64,000 nucleotides of DNA. It comes from Delphinapterus leucas. Taxonomy: Eukaryota > Chordata > Mammalia > Artiodactyla > Monodontidae. Every line of letters begins with the position of its first letter. Position 1 is the stretch's first letter. Under the pieces are notes generated by a model. The model ran no database searches. It was not told the DNA's origin and saw only the letters and a list, made by a program, of their open reading frames with translations. The stretch lies in NCBI RefSeq assembly GCF_002288925.2, contig NW_022098036.1, positions 40,582,614-40,646,613 on the forward strand, read 5' to 3'. This document shows positions 9,530 through 22,344 of this stretch, piece by piece. Both the position numbers and the translations under genes were made by a program.

Positions 9530-11430
9530 AATTTTTAAATGCTGGCCTAACCAGTTTAGACTGCCACCAACAGTGCACAAAGTTCCCTTTTTTCCACATC
9601 CTTGCCAACACTTGTTTATTGTTTTTTTGATAACAGCCACTCTAACAGTTGTGATGTGATATCTCGCTGTGATTTTGATTTGCATAATTAGTGATGTTGA
9701 ATACCTTTTCATGTACCTCTTGGCTACCTGTATGTCTTCTTAGGAAAACCGTCCATTCAGATACTCTGCCCACTTTTTAATCAGATTTTTAAAATATGGA
9801 GTTGTATGTGTTCTGTATATATTTTGGATATCAGCCCTTTATCAGACATATGATTTGAAAATATTTTCTCCCTTCCATAGGTTGCCTTTCATTTTGTTGG
9901 TTTCCTTTGCTATGCAGAAGATTTTTAGTTTGATGTAGGCCCACTTGTTTATTTTTGCTTTTGTTGCCTTTGCTTTCAGTTTTGAATTCAAGAAATCATC
10001 ACCAAGATTAATGTCAAGGAGTTTACCACCTATGTTTTCCTCTAGGAGATTTATGGCTTCAGGTCTTATGTTCAAGTATTTAATTCATTTTGAGTTAATT
10101 TTTGTGTATGGTGTAAGATAGTGGTTCATTCTTTTGCATGTGACTGTCCAGTTTTCTAACACCATTTATTGAAGAGACCGTTTTTTCCTCATTGTATTCT
10201 TGGCTTTTTTTAAATCATAAACTAATTGACCATATGTGCCCACTTTATTTCTGGGACCGTTATACCATTGATCTATATGTCCATGATGCCAATATTACAC
10301 TATTTTAATTACAATGGCTTTGTAATGTAGTTTAAAATCAGGGAGCATGATGCCTCTGGATTTCTTCTTTCTCAAGATTGATTTGACTATTCAGGATTTT
10401 TGTGGTTCCATATAAATTTAGAATTGTTCTATTTCTGTGAAAAATACCATTGGGCTTTTGATAAGGATTGCCTTAAATCTGTATATTGCTTTGTGTAATA
10501 TGAACATTTTCATAGTTTAATTTTTCTAATCTATGAGCATGGAATATTTTTCCATTTATTTGCGTCTTCAGTTTCTTTCATTAGTGTCTTAAAGTTTTCA
10601 ACATATAGGTCTTTCACTTCTTTGGTTAAATTTCTAAAGATTTTATTAATGCTATTGCCAATGAGATTTTTTTCTTTATTTCTCTAATACTTCATTATTT
10701 GTGTAAAGAAATGCAGATATTTCTCTGTTGATTTTTGAATCCTGTAACTTTATTGAATTCATTTGTTATAACAATTTTTGATAGATTCTTTAGTTTTTTT
10801 AATATATAATATCATGTCAACTGAAAATAGTGACAGCTGTACTTTTTCCTTTCCAATTTGGATGTCATTTATTCTTTTTCTTGCCTAACTGATCTGGCTA
10901 GGACTTCCAATATTATGTAGAATTAAAGTGATGAGAGTAGACATCTTGTCTTGTTTCTGATTTTAGAGGGAAAACTTTCAGCTTTTCACCACTGAGTATG
11001 ATGTTAGTTGTGGATTGTCATATATGGCCTTTATTTTGTTGAGGAATGTTTCCTCTATATCCACTTTGTTCAGACTTTTTATCATAAATGGATGTTGAAT
11101 TTTGTCAAATGGTTTTTATGCATCTATTAAGATGATCATATGATTTTAATCCTTCATTTTGTTAATACAGTTTATCACATTGATTTGTGGATGTTGAACC
11201 ATCCTTACATCCCTGAAGTAAGTCCCACTTAATCATGGTGTATAATCCTTTTAATGTATTGTTGAAATTGTTCTGTTAATGTTTCATTGAAGATCTCTGC
11301 TTCTATGTTTATCAAGGATTTTGACCTGTAATATTTTTTGTGTGGCATTTTTGTCTGGTTTTGGATTCAGGGTTATGCTGGCCTTTTAAAATGTATTTGG
11401 AAGAGTTTCCCCATTTATTCATGTTGCTGT
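9530..11430 (-). pseudogene. L1-H ORF2 remnant (RT and C-terminal region)
   Basis: The minus-strand frame at 9842-10075 (77 residues) reads '..RPEAINLLEENIGGKLLDI..', '..KAKINKWAYIKLKIFC' and '..KETNKMKGNLWKGE', the conserved ORF2 C-terminal segment. Between 10200 and 11430 the antisense DNA still shows RT-domain words, for example the 'catcattaaa..ggattgc' type and 'atcatgtcaactgaaaatag' near the RT active site, where the aspartate codons are eroded. Many stops and frameshifts are present. Roughly the endonuclease-side third of ORF2 is missing because the element is truncated near 11430. Confidence 0.82.
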
Positions 11431-12008
11431 GTGTTTCTTTTTATTTTTTAGTATTCTATTTTACAAATATACTAACATGTTTATCTATTATTGTTGGACA
11501 TTGGGTTGTTTTAGTTTTTCTACTGTGAATAAATCTGCTATGAGAATACTTTTACAACTCTTTTTTGTAGGCATATATTTTTATTTCTCTTGGAAACATA
11601 ACTAGGATAGAAATGTGTGGTCATATAGTAAATGCATATTTAATTTTGTATGAAATTGCAGGTCTTTTTGCTCCAAAGTCATTGTACTATTTTACCCTCC
11701 TGTCACAATCAATAATATATGAGATTATTCCATATCCTCACTAAAAATTGCTGCTGGCTTTGTGGTCTTAATTTGCATTTCTTTGATGGCTAATGGTATT
11801 TAATATCTCTCTAAATGCTTATTTGCCATTCATATACTTTTATTTGTAAACTGTAGAAGTCATTTTACTTATTTTTAATGAGTTATTTGCTTTTCTTTAT
11901 TGACTGTGGGTGTTCTTCATATATTCTAAATATAAATCCGTTGTCAGATATATATGTTGTGAATATTTTCTCCTTATATGTGGCTTGAGGGAGTGGGTGA
12001 CATTCTTT
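11431..12008 (-). mobile_element. Very old L1 fragment
   Basis: Antisense L1-like sequence, heavily diverged. Words include 'attgttggacattgggttg', 'taatttgcatttctttgatg', 'gttcttcatatattctaaat' and 'cgttgtcagatatata', the usual antisense order of the ORF2 C-terminus of old L1M elements. There is no coding frame. It abuts L1-H and ends before a MIR. Confidence 0.7.
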
Positions 12009-12019
12009 TCAATAATAAT

Positions 12020-12130
12020 GATAATAATTATAATAAGATATTTTATCATTTGGTGAGGACCTCTTATGTACCAGGTGTTTGAATAAGTACATTAGACACT
12101 ATGTCATGTAATTTTCACATTGATATCAGA
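12020..12130 (-). mobile_element. MIR SINE fragment
   Basis: Antisense MIR. The core words 'cttatgtaccaggtgtttg', 'acactatgtcatgtaatttt' and the preceding AT-rich 'aataataattataata' match the MIR 3' half in order. Confidence 0.7.
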
Positions 12131-12139
12131 AAACTTCTG

Positions 12140-13024
12140 GGAATTTAGTTAAGAATATTATTTTTATTATTAATACAAATTTGTTTTATCTTATTTTGCT
12201 TATCACTTCTATATTTTCCATAATACTTTTTATTTTAAAACCATTAAGTTTATAGATATATGTTTTTGAATGGATAAAATCCTTTTTTTGAGAAACTTTC
12301 TCTTTTGAAATGGAAACCTCATGAAATGCTCATGCTCCTACTTTTTTTAATCTTTCTTCTCTGTGTTCTGAAATAATTATCATATAAGTCTTCAGTGTTT
12401 CCATTAAGTGTTGTTGGTAAAACTCCATTGAGTTTATTTCCTCAGCAATTAATTTTCATATCTATGATTGATTCTTTTTTCTCAGTTTTTCTACCGTAAC
12501 TTCTCTTTTTATGTACATACAGTTCCCTTTTGAATCAAATTGAAAATGTTAACTTTAGGAAAGTTTTCCTTTTACACTTCTTTTGTTAAGTTTTTTCAAA
12601 AAGGGACATTTGTTATGATCTCATATATGATGCCCACCCTTTAAACTCCTGAATCAGTCTACTCCCTCTATTAGAAGAGGGTCTATAATTGCATGGAATT
12701 TGGAAGTGATGAGGATTTTGTTAAAGAATCTTAATCTTACATAGGCAAAAGGAAAAGAAGGTAATTTTCTAGTGGTTGTCTATCTTTATATATTTTTAGT
12801 CTGTACTGAGTAAGGAATGCATAGAAAATACACAGTATTTTGTCTTCCAAGATTACTGTAGAACATTAAATTAAATTATGTGTATTCCCTCTTTAACTGC
12901 CTTAACAGGCAACATCCATGGAAAGGCTGAATATTTACAGTAATTAATGTCATCTATAGTATGTGAAAGATGGAAGTATCAATACTATGTACAATAGAGT
13001 TGAGAATCTATCCAAACTAATGTG
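12140..13024. other. No gene recognised; AT-rich unique-looking DNA
   Basis: I see no coding frame with family resemblance, no clear repeat and no structured RNA. Base composition is strongly AT-rich. It is the left flank of the full-length L1-C insertion; its last 15 bases are continued by the TSD copy. Confidence 0.6.
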
Positions 13025-13039
13025 CTTAGAACAACTGTT
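13025..13039. repeat. Left TSD of L1-C
   Basis: 15 bases, 'cttagaacaactgtt', identical to 19432-19446. This is the hallmark of target-primed reverse transcription. Confidence 0.95.
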
Positions 13040-13374
13040 GTTCTTTTTTTAAATTTTTATTTATATTGGAGTATAGTTGAGTAACAATATTGTGTTACAT
13101 TCAGGTGTACAGCAAAGTGATTCAGTTATACATATATATGTATCTTTTTTTTTAGTTCTTTTCCCATTTAGGTTATTCCAAAATTTTGAGCAGAGCTCCT
13201 TATGCTATACAGTCATCCTGGTTGGTTATCTGTTTTAAATATAGCAGTGTGTATATGTCAATCCCAACCTCCTAGTCTACCCCTTACCCCCACCCTTCCC
13301 CACGTAACCATAAATGCAATCTCTACGTCTGTTTCTGTTTTGCAAATAAGTTCATTTGTATCATTTTTTTTAGA

Positions 13375-16300
13375 TTCCACATATAAGTGAGATCATATGA
13401 TATTTGTCTTTCTCTGTCTGCTTTACCTCACTTAGTATGATAATCTCCAGGTGGCATTATTTCATTCTTTTTAATAGCTGAGTAATACTCTATATATATT
13501 CTACATCTTTCTTATCCATTCATCTGTCAGTGGACATTTAGGTTGCTTCCATTGTCTTTGCTATTGTAAACAGCGCTGCAATGAACAGTAGTGTGCATGT
13601 ATCTATTCGAATTATGTTTTTCTCCAGATATATGCCCAGGAGTAGGATCATAGAAATTTGTAGTTTTTTAAGGAACCTCCATACTGTTCTCCATAGTGGC
13701 TGTACCAATTTACATTCCTACCAACAGTGTAGGAGGGTTCCCTTTCCTCCACACCCTCTCTAGCATTTATTGTTTGTATTTTTTGATGATGGCCATTCTG
13801 ACCGATGTGAGGTGATTTGCATTTCTCTAAAGATTAGTGATGTTGAGCATCTTTTCATGTGCCTCTTGGCCATCTGTATGTCTTCTTTGAAGAAACGTCT
13901 ATTTAGGTCTTCTGCCCATTTTGGGATTGTGGTGTTTGTTTGTTTGTTTGTTTGATATTGAGCCTCATGAGCTGTTTGTAACTATTGGGGATTAATCCCT
14001 TGTCAGTCGCATCATTTGCAAATATTTTCTCCCATTCTGTGGGTTGTCTTTTTGTTCTGTGGTTTCCTTTGCTGTGCAAAAACTTTTAAGTTTAATTAGG
14101 TCCCAGTTGTTTATTTTTTATTTTATTTCCAATACTCTAGGTAATGGATCAAAAAAGATATTGCTGCAATATATGTCAAAGAGCATTCTGCCTATGTATT
14201 CCTCCAAGAGTTTTATAGTATCTGCTCTTACATTGAGGTCTCCATTATATAGTCTTGCCTCCTTTGTCCTAGATTAATTAACCGTAGGGGCATGGATTAA
14301 TTTTGGGGCTTTCTATCCTGTTCCATGGATCTATATTTCGTTTTTGTTCCAGTACCATACTGTTTTGATGAGTGTAGCTTTGAAGTATAGTCTGAAGTCA
14401 GGGAACCTGATTACTTCAGCTCCTTTTTTTTTTCCCTCAAAATTGCTTTGGCTATTTGGGGGTCTTTTGTGTCTCCCTATAAATTAAAAAAATTTTGTTC
14501 TTGTTCTGCAAAAAATGCAATTGGTAATTTGATAGGGATTGCATTGAATATATAGAATGCCTTGGGAAGTATGGTCATTTTGAAAATATTGATTCTTCCA
14601 ATCCAAGAACGTGGTATATATTTCCATCAGTTTGTGTCATCTTCGATTTCTTTCCTCAGCATCTTATAGTTTTTGGAGTACAGGTCTTTTGCCACTTTAG
14701 GTTGGTTTATTCCTAGGTAGTTTATTCTTTTTGGTGTGATGTTAAATGGGAATGTTTCCTTAATATCTCTTTCTGGTATTTCATTGTTAGTGTATAGAAA
14801 TGTAAGAGATTTCTGTGTATTAATTTTGGATACTGCGACTTTACCGAATTCATCATTGAGCTCTAGTAGTTTTCTGGTAGCACCTCTAGGATTGTCTATG
14901 TATAGTATCATGTCATCTGCAAACAGTGACAGTTTTACATGTTGTTTTCCAATTTGGACTCCTTTTATTTCTTTTCTTTTCTGATTTCCTTGACTAGGAC
15001 TTCCTAAACTATGTTGAATAAAAGTGATGAGAGTGGACATCCTTGTTGTGTTCTTGATCTTAGAGGAAGTGCTTTCAGCTTTTTCACCATTGAGTATGAT
15101 GTTTGCTGTGGGTTTGTCTTATATAGCCTTTATAATGTTGAGGTAGTTTCACTCTATAGCCATGTTCTGGAGAGTTTTTATCATAAATGGGTGTTGAATT
15201 TTGTCCATAGTTTTTTCTGCATCTATTGAGATGATCATATGGTTTTTATTTTTCAGTTTGTTAATGTGGTGTATCACATTGATCGATTTGCATATATTGA
15301 AGAACCCCTGCATCCCTGGATAAATCCCACTTGATCATGGTGTATGATCCTTTTAATGTATTGTTGGATTTGGTTTGCCAGCATTTTGTTGAGGAATTTT
15401 ATGTCTATGTTTATCAGTGATATTGGACTGTAATTTTCTTTTTTGTGGTATCTTTGTCTGGTTTTGGTATCAAGGCTATGGTGGCTTCATAGAATGAGCT
15501 TGAGAGTGTTCCTTCCTCTGCAGTTTTTTAGAAGAGTTTCAGAAGGGTAAGTTTAACTCTTCTCTAAATGTTTGATAGAATTCACCTGTAAAGCCATCTG
15601 GTCCTGAACTTTTGTTTGTTGGAGTCTTTTAATCAAAGTTTCAATTTCAGTACTTGTGATTTGTCTGTTCATATTTTGTATTTCTTCCTGGTTCAGTCTT
15701 GGGAGATTATACCTTTCTAAGAATTTTTCGATTTCTTCTAGGTTGTCCATTTTATTGATATATAGTTGCTTCTAGTAGTCTCTTATGATTCCTTGTATTT
15801 CTGTGGTGTCTGTTATAACTTCTCCTTTTTCATTTCTAATTTTATTGATTTGAACCCTCTCCCTTTTATCTTGATGTGTCTGGATAATGGTTTATCAGTT
15901 TTGTTTATCTTCTCAAAGAACCAACTTTTAGTTTCGTTGATCTTTGCTTTTGTTTTCTTTATTTCTATTTCATTTATATCTGCTCTGATTTTTATCATTT
16001 CTTTCCTTCTACTAACTTTGGGTTTTGTTTGTTTTTCTTTTTCTAATTGCTTTAGGTGTAAGGTTAGGTTGTTTATTTGTGATTTTTCTTGTTTCTTGAG
16101 GTAGGATTGTATTGCTATAAACTTCCCTCTTAGAACTGCTTTTTCTGCATCCCACAGGTTTTGGGTCATTATGTTTTCATCACCAGTTGTTTCTAAATAT
16201 TTTTTGATTTCCTCTTTGATTTCTTCAGTGATCCATTGGTTGCTTAGTAGTGTATTCTGTAGCTCCATGTGTTTGTGTTTTTGGCCTTCTTTTTTTCTTG

Positions 16301-17215
16301 TAGTTGAGTTCCAATCTAATAGTGTTGTGGTCATAAAAGATGCTTGATATGATTTCAGTTTTCTTAAATTTATCGAGGATTGCTTTATGGCTCCGCATGT
16401 GAACTATCCTGGAGAATGTTCCATGTGCCTTTGAGAAGAATGTGTATTCTGCTGGTTTTGGATGGAATGCTCTTTTAGTATCAGTTAAATCCATCTGTTC
16501 TAATGTGTCACTTAAGGCCTGTGTTTCCTCAATGATTTTGTCTAGATGATCTGTCCATTGATAAAAGTGGGGTGTTAAATCCCTCACTATTCTTGTGTTA
16601 CTGTTGATTTCTCCTTTTATGGCTGTTAATATTTGCCTTAAATATTGAGGTGCCTCTATGTTGGGTGCATATATATTTACAGTTGTTATATCATCTTCTT
16701 GGATTGATCACCTGATCATTATGTAGTGCCCTTCTTTGTCTCTTTCTACAGTCTTGACTTTAAGGTCTATTTTTTATGATATGAGTATTGTTACTCCAGC
16801 TTTCTTTTTATTTCCATTTGCATGGAATATCTTTTTCTATCCCCTCACTTTCAGTCTGTAAGTGTCCTTAGATCTGAAGTGGGTATTTTGTAGACAGCAT
16901 GTATATGGGTCCTATTTTTAATCCATTCAGCCATTCTGTGTCTTTTGGTTGGAGCATTTAATCCATTTACTTTTTTTTTCTTTTTGTGGTACGCAGGCCT
17001 CTCACTGTTGTGACCTCTCTCATTGCAGAGCCCAGGCTCCGGACACACAGGCTCAGCGGCCCAGCCGCTCCACGGCATGTGGGATCTTCCCGGACCAGGG
17101 CACAAACCCGTGTCCCCTGCATCGGCAGGCGGACTCTCAACTACTGCGCCACCAGGGAAGCCTAATCCATTTACTTTTAAGGTAACTATCAATATGTATT
17201 GTTCTTATTGCTATT
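13375..17215 (-). pseudogene. L1-C ORF2 remnant (endonuclease-RT-C-terminus)
   Basis: The whole ORF2 length is present but disabled. Frames include 16225-16587 (late endonuclease, '..DHLDKIIEETQALSDTLEQMDLTD'), 15813-16334 (linker, '..[15 protein letters not shown]', '..[14 protein letters not shown]'), 15553-15750, and 14627-15040 with an intact RT core '[11 protein letters not shown]' (Asp-Asp at 14912-14917) followed by '..NEFGKVA'-like and 'INYLGIN' stretches. The endonuclease start near 17200 is cut from the rest by the SINE at 16975-17162. Several internal frame changes separate the blocks, so no full protein can be made. Confidence 0.92.
16975..17162 (-). mobile_element. Short-form CHR SINE in L1-C ORF2
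   Basis: Antisense short-form CHR SINE ('cggtgcgcagg..'-type 3' end, body of about 185 bp, head at 17162). The TSD 'taatccatttactttt' is at 16959-16974 and 17163-17178, exact over 16 bases, within L1 endonuclease-start sequence. The short form matches those at 45084 and 52662 and differs from the longer (TAAA)n-tailed copies. Confidence 0.95.
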
Positions 17216-17654
17216 AATAGTTTTGGATTGGTTTTTGTAGGTTTCTTTCTTCTCTTCCTCTTTTGTTCTCTTCTCTTGTGATTTGATGACTAAATTTAGT
17301 GTTGTGTTTGGATTCCTTTTTTATTTTTGTGTCTGTATCGTCGATTTTCAGTTTGCGGTTGCCTTGAGGCTTTGTCATAGCAGTCTATGTATATACAAGA
17401 TTGTCTTAAGTTGCTGTTCTTTTAATTTCAAATGCATTTCCTGTACCCTGCATTTGTACTCTCTTCTTCTCACGATTACTGTTTTTGATATCATATTTGT
17501 GTGTGGATGATTGCATACCTTTATTGTATGTTTGCCTTAACCAGTGAGCTTTCCCATTCATAATTTTCGTGTTTCTAGTTGTGGCCTTTTATTTTTCCCA
17601 CCTAGAGAAGTTCCTTTAGCATTTGTTGCAGAGTTGTTCTGGTGGTGCTGAATT

Positions 17655-18540
17655 CTCTTAGTTTTTGCTTGTCTGTAAAAGTTTTGATTTCTCCGTTGAA
17701 TCTGAATGAGAGCTTTGCTGCATAAAATATTCTCGTTGTAGGTTTTTCCCTTTCATCAGTTTAAATATATCTTGCTCCTCCCTTCTGGCCTGCAGAGTTT
17801 TTGCTGAGAAGTCAGCTGATAACTTTACAGGAATTCCCTTGTATGTTATTTGTTGCTTTTCCCTTGTTGCTTTTAATATTTTTCCTTTGTCTTTAATTTT
17901 TGTCAATTTGGTTACTGTGTGTCTCATTGTGTTCCTCCCTAGATCTATCCTGCCTGGGACTATCTGTGCTTTCTGGACTTGGGTGACTGTTTCCTTTTCT
18001 ATGTTAGGGACATTTTCAGCTATTATCTCTTTATACATTTTCTCAGGTCCTTTCTCTGTCTCTTCTGCTTCTGGGAGCCCTGTAATGTGAATGTTGGTGC
18101 ATTTAATGTTTTCCCAGTGGTCTCTTAGACTGTCCTCACTTTTTATACATTTTTTTTCTTTATTCTGTTCAGTGGAAGTGATTTCTCCACTATTCTGTAT
18201 TCCAGCTCACTTATCTGTTCTTATGCCTCAGTTATTCTGCTGTTTGTTCCTTCTAGTGTATTTTTCATTTCAGTTATTGTATTCATTCATCTCTGTTTGT
18301 TGTTTAGTTCCTCTAGGTCTTTATTAAACATTTATTGTGTCTTCTTGATCTGTGCCTTCATTGTTTTTTTGAGATTTTGGATCGTCTTTACTATCATTAC
18401 TCTGAATTATTTTTCAGGTAGATTGCCTATCTCCACTTCACTTAGTTGTTCTTCAGGGGCTTTATCTTGTTTCTTCATCTGGGACATATTCCTCTGCTGT
18501 TTCCTTTTGTCTAACTTTCTGCGATTGTGCTTTCCATTCT
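17655..18540 (-). pseudogene. L1-C ORF1 remnant
   Basis: The frame at 17658-18038 (126 residues) holds the RNA-binding and C-terminal domains ('..QKAQIVPGRIDLGRNT', '..KGKILKATREKQQITYKGI', '..RREEQDIFKLMKGKN'). The last part is frameshifted: the expected 'IQ..W' and 'RQAKAKRI' stretch is replaced by a shifted reading. The N-terminal coiled-coil region (18040-18540) is spread over other frames. The N-terminal limit is estimated from alignment in style with L1-E. It has no intact start and is non-functional. Confidence 0.88.
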
Positions 18541-19431
18541 GCAGGATGCTGGGCTATAGTTCTTCTTGCTTCTGCTCTCTGTCCCCTGGTGGGTGAGGCT
18601 GTTTAAGAGGCTTGTGCTGTCTTCCTGCTGGGAGGGACTGGTGCCTGCCCTCTGGTGGGCAGGGCCATGTCAAGTGGTGTGTTTAGTGGGCAGCTCTGTG
18701 CTCAGCAAGACTTTAAGCAGCCTGTCTGCTGATGGGTGGTGCTGTTTTCCTGCCCTGTTGGTTGTTTGGTCTGAGGTTTCCCAGCACAGGAACCTACAGG
18801 CTGTTGGGTTTGGCCAGGCCTTCTTGAGAAAATGGTAACCTCGAGGAGGGGTCACACTAATGAATACTCTGCACAAATACTACTGCCATCGTCTTTGTCC
18901 CTGCAGTGAGCCATAGCTGCACCCCACCTCTGCAGGAGTCCCTCTAATACTAGCTGGTAGGTCTGGCCCAGGCTCTTATGAGGTCACTGCTTTTTTCCAT
19001 GGGTGCTGATGTGCATGAGACCTTGTGTGCACCCTTCAAGAGTAGAGTTTCTATTTTCCTTAGTCCTGTGGAATTCCAGCAATCAAACTCAGCTGGCCTT
19101 CAAAGCCAGATTCTCTGGGGGCACTTCCTTCCGTTGACAGACCCCCAGGCCAGGTGGGACTCAGAACTTCCCTGTGGGAGAACTTCTGTGGTATAATTAT
19201 TTTCCAGTGAGTGGGTCACCCACCCGGTGGGTTTGGATTTGATTTTATGGTGTTTGCGCCCCTTCTCCTGTCTTGATGTGGCTTCTTCTTTGTTTTTGGA
19301 TGTAGGATATCTTTTTTGGTAGGTTCCAGCATATTTTTTGTTGATGGTTGTTCAGCAGTTAGCTGTTATTTTGGTATTTTCATAAGAAGAGTTGAGCTCA
19401 CATCCTCCTACTCCACCATCTTGTCTCCATC
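18541..19431 (-). promoter_or_regulatory. L1-C 5' UTR
   Basis: GC-richer leader of about 0.89 kb between ORF1 and the element's 5' end. It matches the words of the L1-E leader at 36238-37200 in reverse complement, for example 'ggcaggcaccag', 'cagcagacaggctgcttaa' and 'cacaaggtctc'. In L1 this region carries the internal promoter; activity here is not shown. Confidence 0.75.
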
Positions 19432-19446
19432 CTTAGAACAACTGTT
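19432..19446. repeat. Right TSD of L1-C
   Basis: Identical to 13025-13039. It adjoins the 5' end of L1-C directly, fixing the exact end of the element. Confidence 0.95.
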
Positions 19447-20795
19447 ATGGATTCAGGTGCAACAGATTCCAACAGATCCAATATTTTCATCCCACTCCCT
19501 GCCTTACCTCACTATTCAGCTCCCCACACCTTGATCTCTAGGTCATGAGGTCAAACATTCTGTTAGGGAATAGCAGAAAAACACACTTTATCAATGTTAG
19601 AAAAAGATGGTCTGGGAAGACATCCCTCTGGGATGATAAGGTCCTCCTCCTAAGGCACAGGAGTTTGGAATACAACCTGATTTCAAACACCTAGATTTCA
19701 GCACTCACTCTGACTTGAGTCGGCACTTCTATCTAGGCTATACTATGAAAATCCATTAGTGGGGTCTTTGTGTTTTACCATAGTGCCAATATTCATTTTC
19801 AGGCAGGTTCCTTTTTCTACTTAGCTGATTGTTCCATCTCTCATTCTGGTTTATTTCGTATCTAATTTCTTAAAATGTCAATATTTGTATGATGTTCTCT
19901 TGATGCTTGCTGGAATATATAAGTTGTCCTGTTAAATTTATTTGATCATTTGAGATTTAAATACATAAAATCAACCATTTATTTTGAACAGAAACTACTT
20001 TAGGAAAATAGGGAATTTTATAAAATATTTGGTTTTTACAGTAATTATATATTTGAAAGATGTTTTACACTCAGAAAGTTCACCTTCTATAAACTGTCAT
20101 ATTTTCTCATAAAACTAGTAGTTTTTCAATGTTAGTGACTCCTTAGAAAAGGAAGGTTGTGCTTGCCTAATTTTGGTTTATAATAGTTAAATATGAGATT
20201 TGTGTAGTTTGAATACTTCAAACTTAAATGGAAATAATCTTTATAGTAATTTAGCTTTATTATTATTTGCTTTATTTATTATTACTAAGATCAGAAGGAC
20301 TGAGAGAAGTGAGGTGGCAGTTGGAACCACGGAAGTGTCTCAGTCTCTGTTTTCTGGGCTTGCTGTGAGTGCTCACTAAAAGAACAGGGCTTAGCAGGAT
20401 TTGTTCTTCATTCAGGATGACTCTTAGTGGAAGAATAATACTTGGGATCATAGACGTCTAGTGGGATCTAAATCTTATTAATTCCAGAGACAAGGAAAGC
20501 TGTGTCTCAAAGGACCCTGCAACCTAAACTTAACCCTCTGAGTTATGGGATGTCAGCTAATTGCTACCAGTGTGTCTGTCCTTGACTTTGCAACTGTCCT
20601 GCTTTTTCACTGAAGGATGGTTTGCACATTAACCCATTATCAGTTTTTTTAATGTAATCTTAGCTGCACCAATTGTACCAAAAATTCCTCAGAGGTTCTG
20701 ACTTGTGGATGGTGCTCAGTCATAGTTTCCAGTTCTGGTACAGAGCTAGGAACTACTTGTGTATTTGGTTGCATAGGCAATAAAATATAGTGAAT
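19447..20795. other. No gene recognised; mostly unique DNA
   Basis: No family-like coding frame and no confident repeat. The stretch at 20270-20640 is less AT-rich than its surroundings but shows no splice-flanked open frame that I can support. Confidence 0.55.
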
Positions 20796-20799
20796 ACTT

Positions 20800-21015
20800 A
20801 GCACAAATTCTAGAATTTGACCACCTACATTTGAATTCATGTTCTGCCAGTTATTTAGCCTTGTGGACTTGGGAACATTGTTAAACCTCTCTAAGGCTTT
20901 GTTTTCTATGTTTTTGAAATATAATAGAGTAAATGAATCTATTTACATATACATGGATGTGTATATCTATATCAGAGCCTAACACATCATAGCACATAGT
21001 AAATGTTATACATTT
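20800..21015 (+). mobile_element. MIR SINE
   Basis: Plus-strand MIR in the usual order: 'catgttctgccagttattt', 'agccttgtggacttggg', 'ttaaacctctctaaggc', then 'agcacatagtaaatgtta'. It covers most of the MIR length. Confidence 0.85.
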
Positions 21016-21129
21016 ACTATTTTTATCATTCCCACTGAAATTTGAGTTAATGTGGACCTCCACACTTTCAGATCCAACATGCAAGAAGAACTTGGAATAA
21101 ATACAGTACACATACACTCTCACCATCTA

Positions 21130-22075
21130 TGCATATCATATTCAGACTACAGAAAACCAGAGACAAGGAAAATCTTGAAGGCAACCAAGGAGTAACAAAA
21201 TATCTTAATTAGAGGGAAACAAGGAAGAAATGTAACAAATAGAAAACAGTTACAAGATGATAGATACCAATCTATCTTAATAAGAAATGTAAATGTGAAT
21301 AATCTAAATGCAGTCATTAAAAAATATAAATTCTAGGGCTGGATATGCAGTTTCTTGACAGAAAATTAAAAACCAGTTAAAAACTTAGATTAAAAGTAAA
21401 TTCTGGGCATATACCTGGAGAAAGCCATAATTCAAAAAGATATATGCACTCCAGTGTTCATTTCAGCACTATTTACAATAGCCAGGAGATGAAACAACCT
21501 AAATGTCCATCAACAGAAGAATGGATAAAGAAGATGTGGTACACATATACAATGGGATATTACTCAGCCATAAAAAGGAATGAAATTATGCAATTTGCAG
21601 AGACGTGGATGGACCTAGAGACTGTCATAGAGTGAAGTAAGTCAGAGAAAAACAAATATCATATAGTATCACTTGTACGTGGAATCTAGAAAAATGATAC
21701 AGATGAACTTATTTGTAAAGCAGAAACAGAGACACAGGTGTAGAGAATGGACGTATGGAGACTGGGGTGCAAGGTGGGGTTGGATGAATTGGGAGATTGG
21801 GATTGACATATATACACTAATGTGTATAAAATAGATAACTAATGAGAACCTGCTGTATAGCACAGGGAACTCTACTAGGTGGTAACCTAAATGGGAAGAA
21901 AATCCAAAAGAGAGGGGATATATGTATATGCATAGCTGATTCATTTTTCTCTGCAGCAGAAACTAACAACATTGTAAAGCAACTATACTCCAATAAAAAT
22001 TAGTAATAAAGAAAGTAAAGGGATTGATAAAGATACACCATGCTAATACTAATCAAAACAGGAGAATATGCTTTA
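21130..22075 (+). mobile_element. Old L1 ORF1/ORF2-start fragment, split by a younger L1
   Basis: Plus-strand old L1. 'agaaaaccagagacaagga' and 'atcttgaaggcaaccaagg' come from the ORF1 C-terminus. 'aaatgtaaatgtgaataa' and, after the nested element, 'accatgctaatactaatc' come from the endonuclease start. When 21401-22010 plus one TSD is removed, the sequence joins as '..ttaaaagtaaaggg', in register with L1. It is heavily deleted and non-coding. Confidence 0.75.
21401..22010 (+). mobile_element. 5'-truncated L1 nested in old L1
   Basis: A plus-strand L1 tail of about 610 bp covering the end of ORF2 (a 63-residue frame at 21444-21635 with '..KCPSTEEWIKKMWYTYTMGYYSAIK') and the whole 3' UTR to 'aactatactccaataaaaat'. 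The flanking 'aaagtaaa' at 21393-21400 and near 22012-22019 is a short TSD. It is a typical 5'-truncated TPRT product. Confidence 0.88.
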
Positions 22076-22344
22076 GTTGTTACCTTATCCAGAACTCAAC
22101 ACATACCCTTCCTTCCTGCTATGTGAGGGGAAAGGCTGATGTATCTGGTATAATCTTTGAAGTTACTCTCATTTTCTTTTTTAAAATAACATTATCAGGA
22201 TTACTCAGAGTTGGTTATCTGATCTGCTTCTGAGAAATTCCCACATTATCCTTAACTCATTTTTTCTTCAGCTTAAAATTTCTGTCTCCCTGAAGTCTGA
22301 TTTAACCATGTTCCATATGCAAACTAGCTACGAGTTTTAATAAC

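Larger units (their letters stand above)
8660..11430 (-). mobile_element. Old 5'-truncated L1 (L1-H)
   Basis: Antisense L1 from a 3' UTR (8690-8760, 'ccacctcttgcaaccacca') through the ORF2 C-terminus and the RT domain, ending abruptly near 11430. It contains a SINE at 9184-9521 and a (TA)n/(TACA)n tract at 8919-8976. Divergence is high, consistent with an older L1M/L1MA-type copy. No 5' half is visible beyond 11430, where an unrelated older L1 piece begins. Confidence 0.88.
13040..19431 (-). mobile_element. Full-length LINE-1 copy L1-C with TSD
   Basis: A complete minus-strand L1: 3' end with oligo(T) at 13044, 3' UTR (to about 13375), ORF2, ORF1, and a 0.9-kb 5' UTR ending at the antisense of the 'gagacaagatggtggagtag' head at 19431. 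An identical 15-bp TSD, 'cttagaacaactgtt', lies at 13025-13039 and 19432-19446. The length is about 6.4 kb, or about 6.2 kb without the nested SINE and its TSD copy at 16975-17178. ORFs are broken by many stops and shifts. The perfect TSD and full length point to a moderately young insertion compared with L1-D, L1-B and L1-G. Confidence 0.95.
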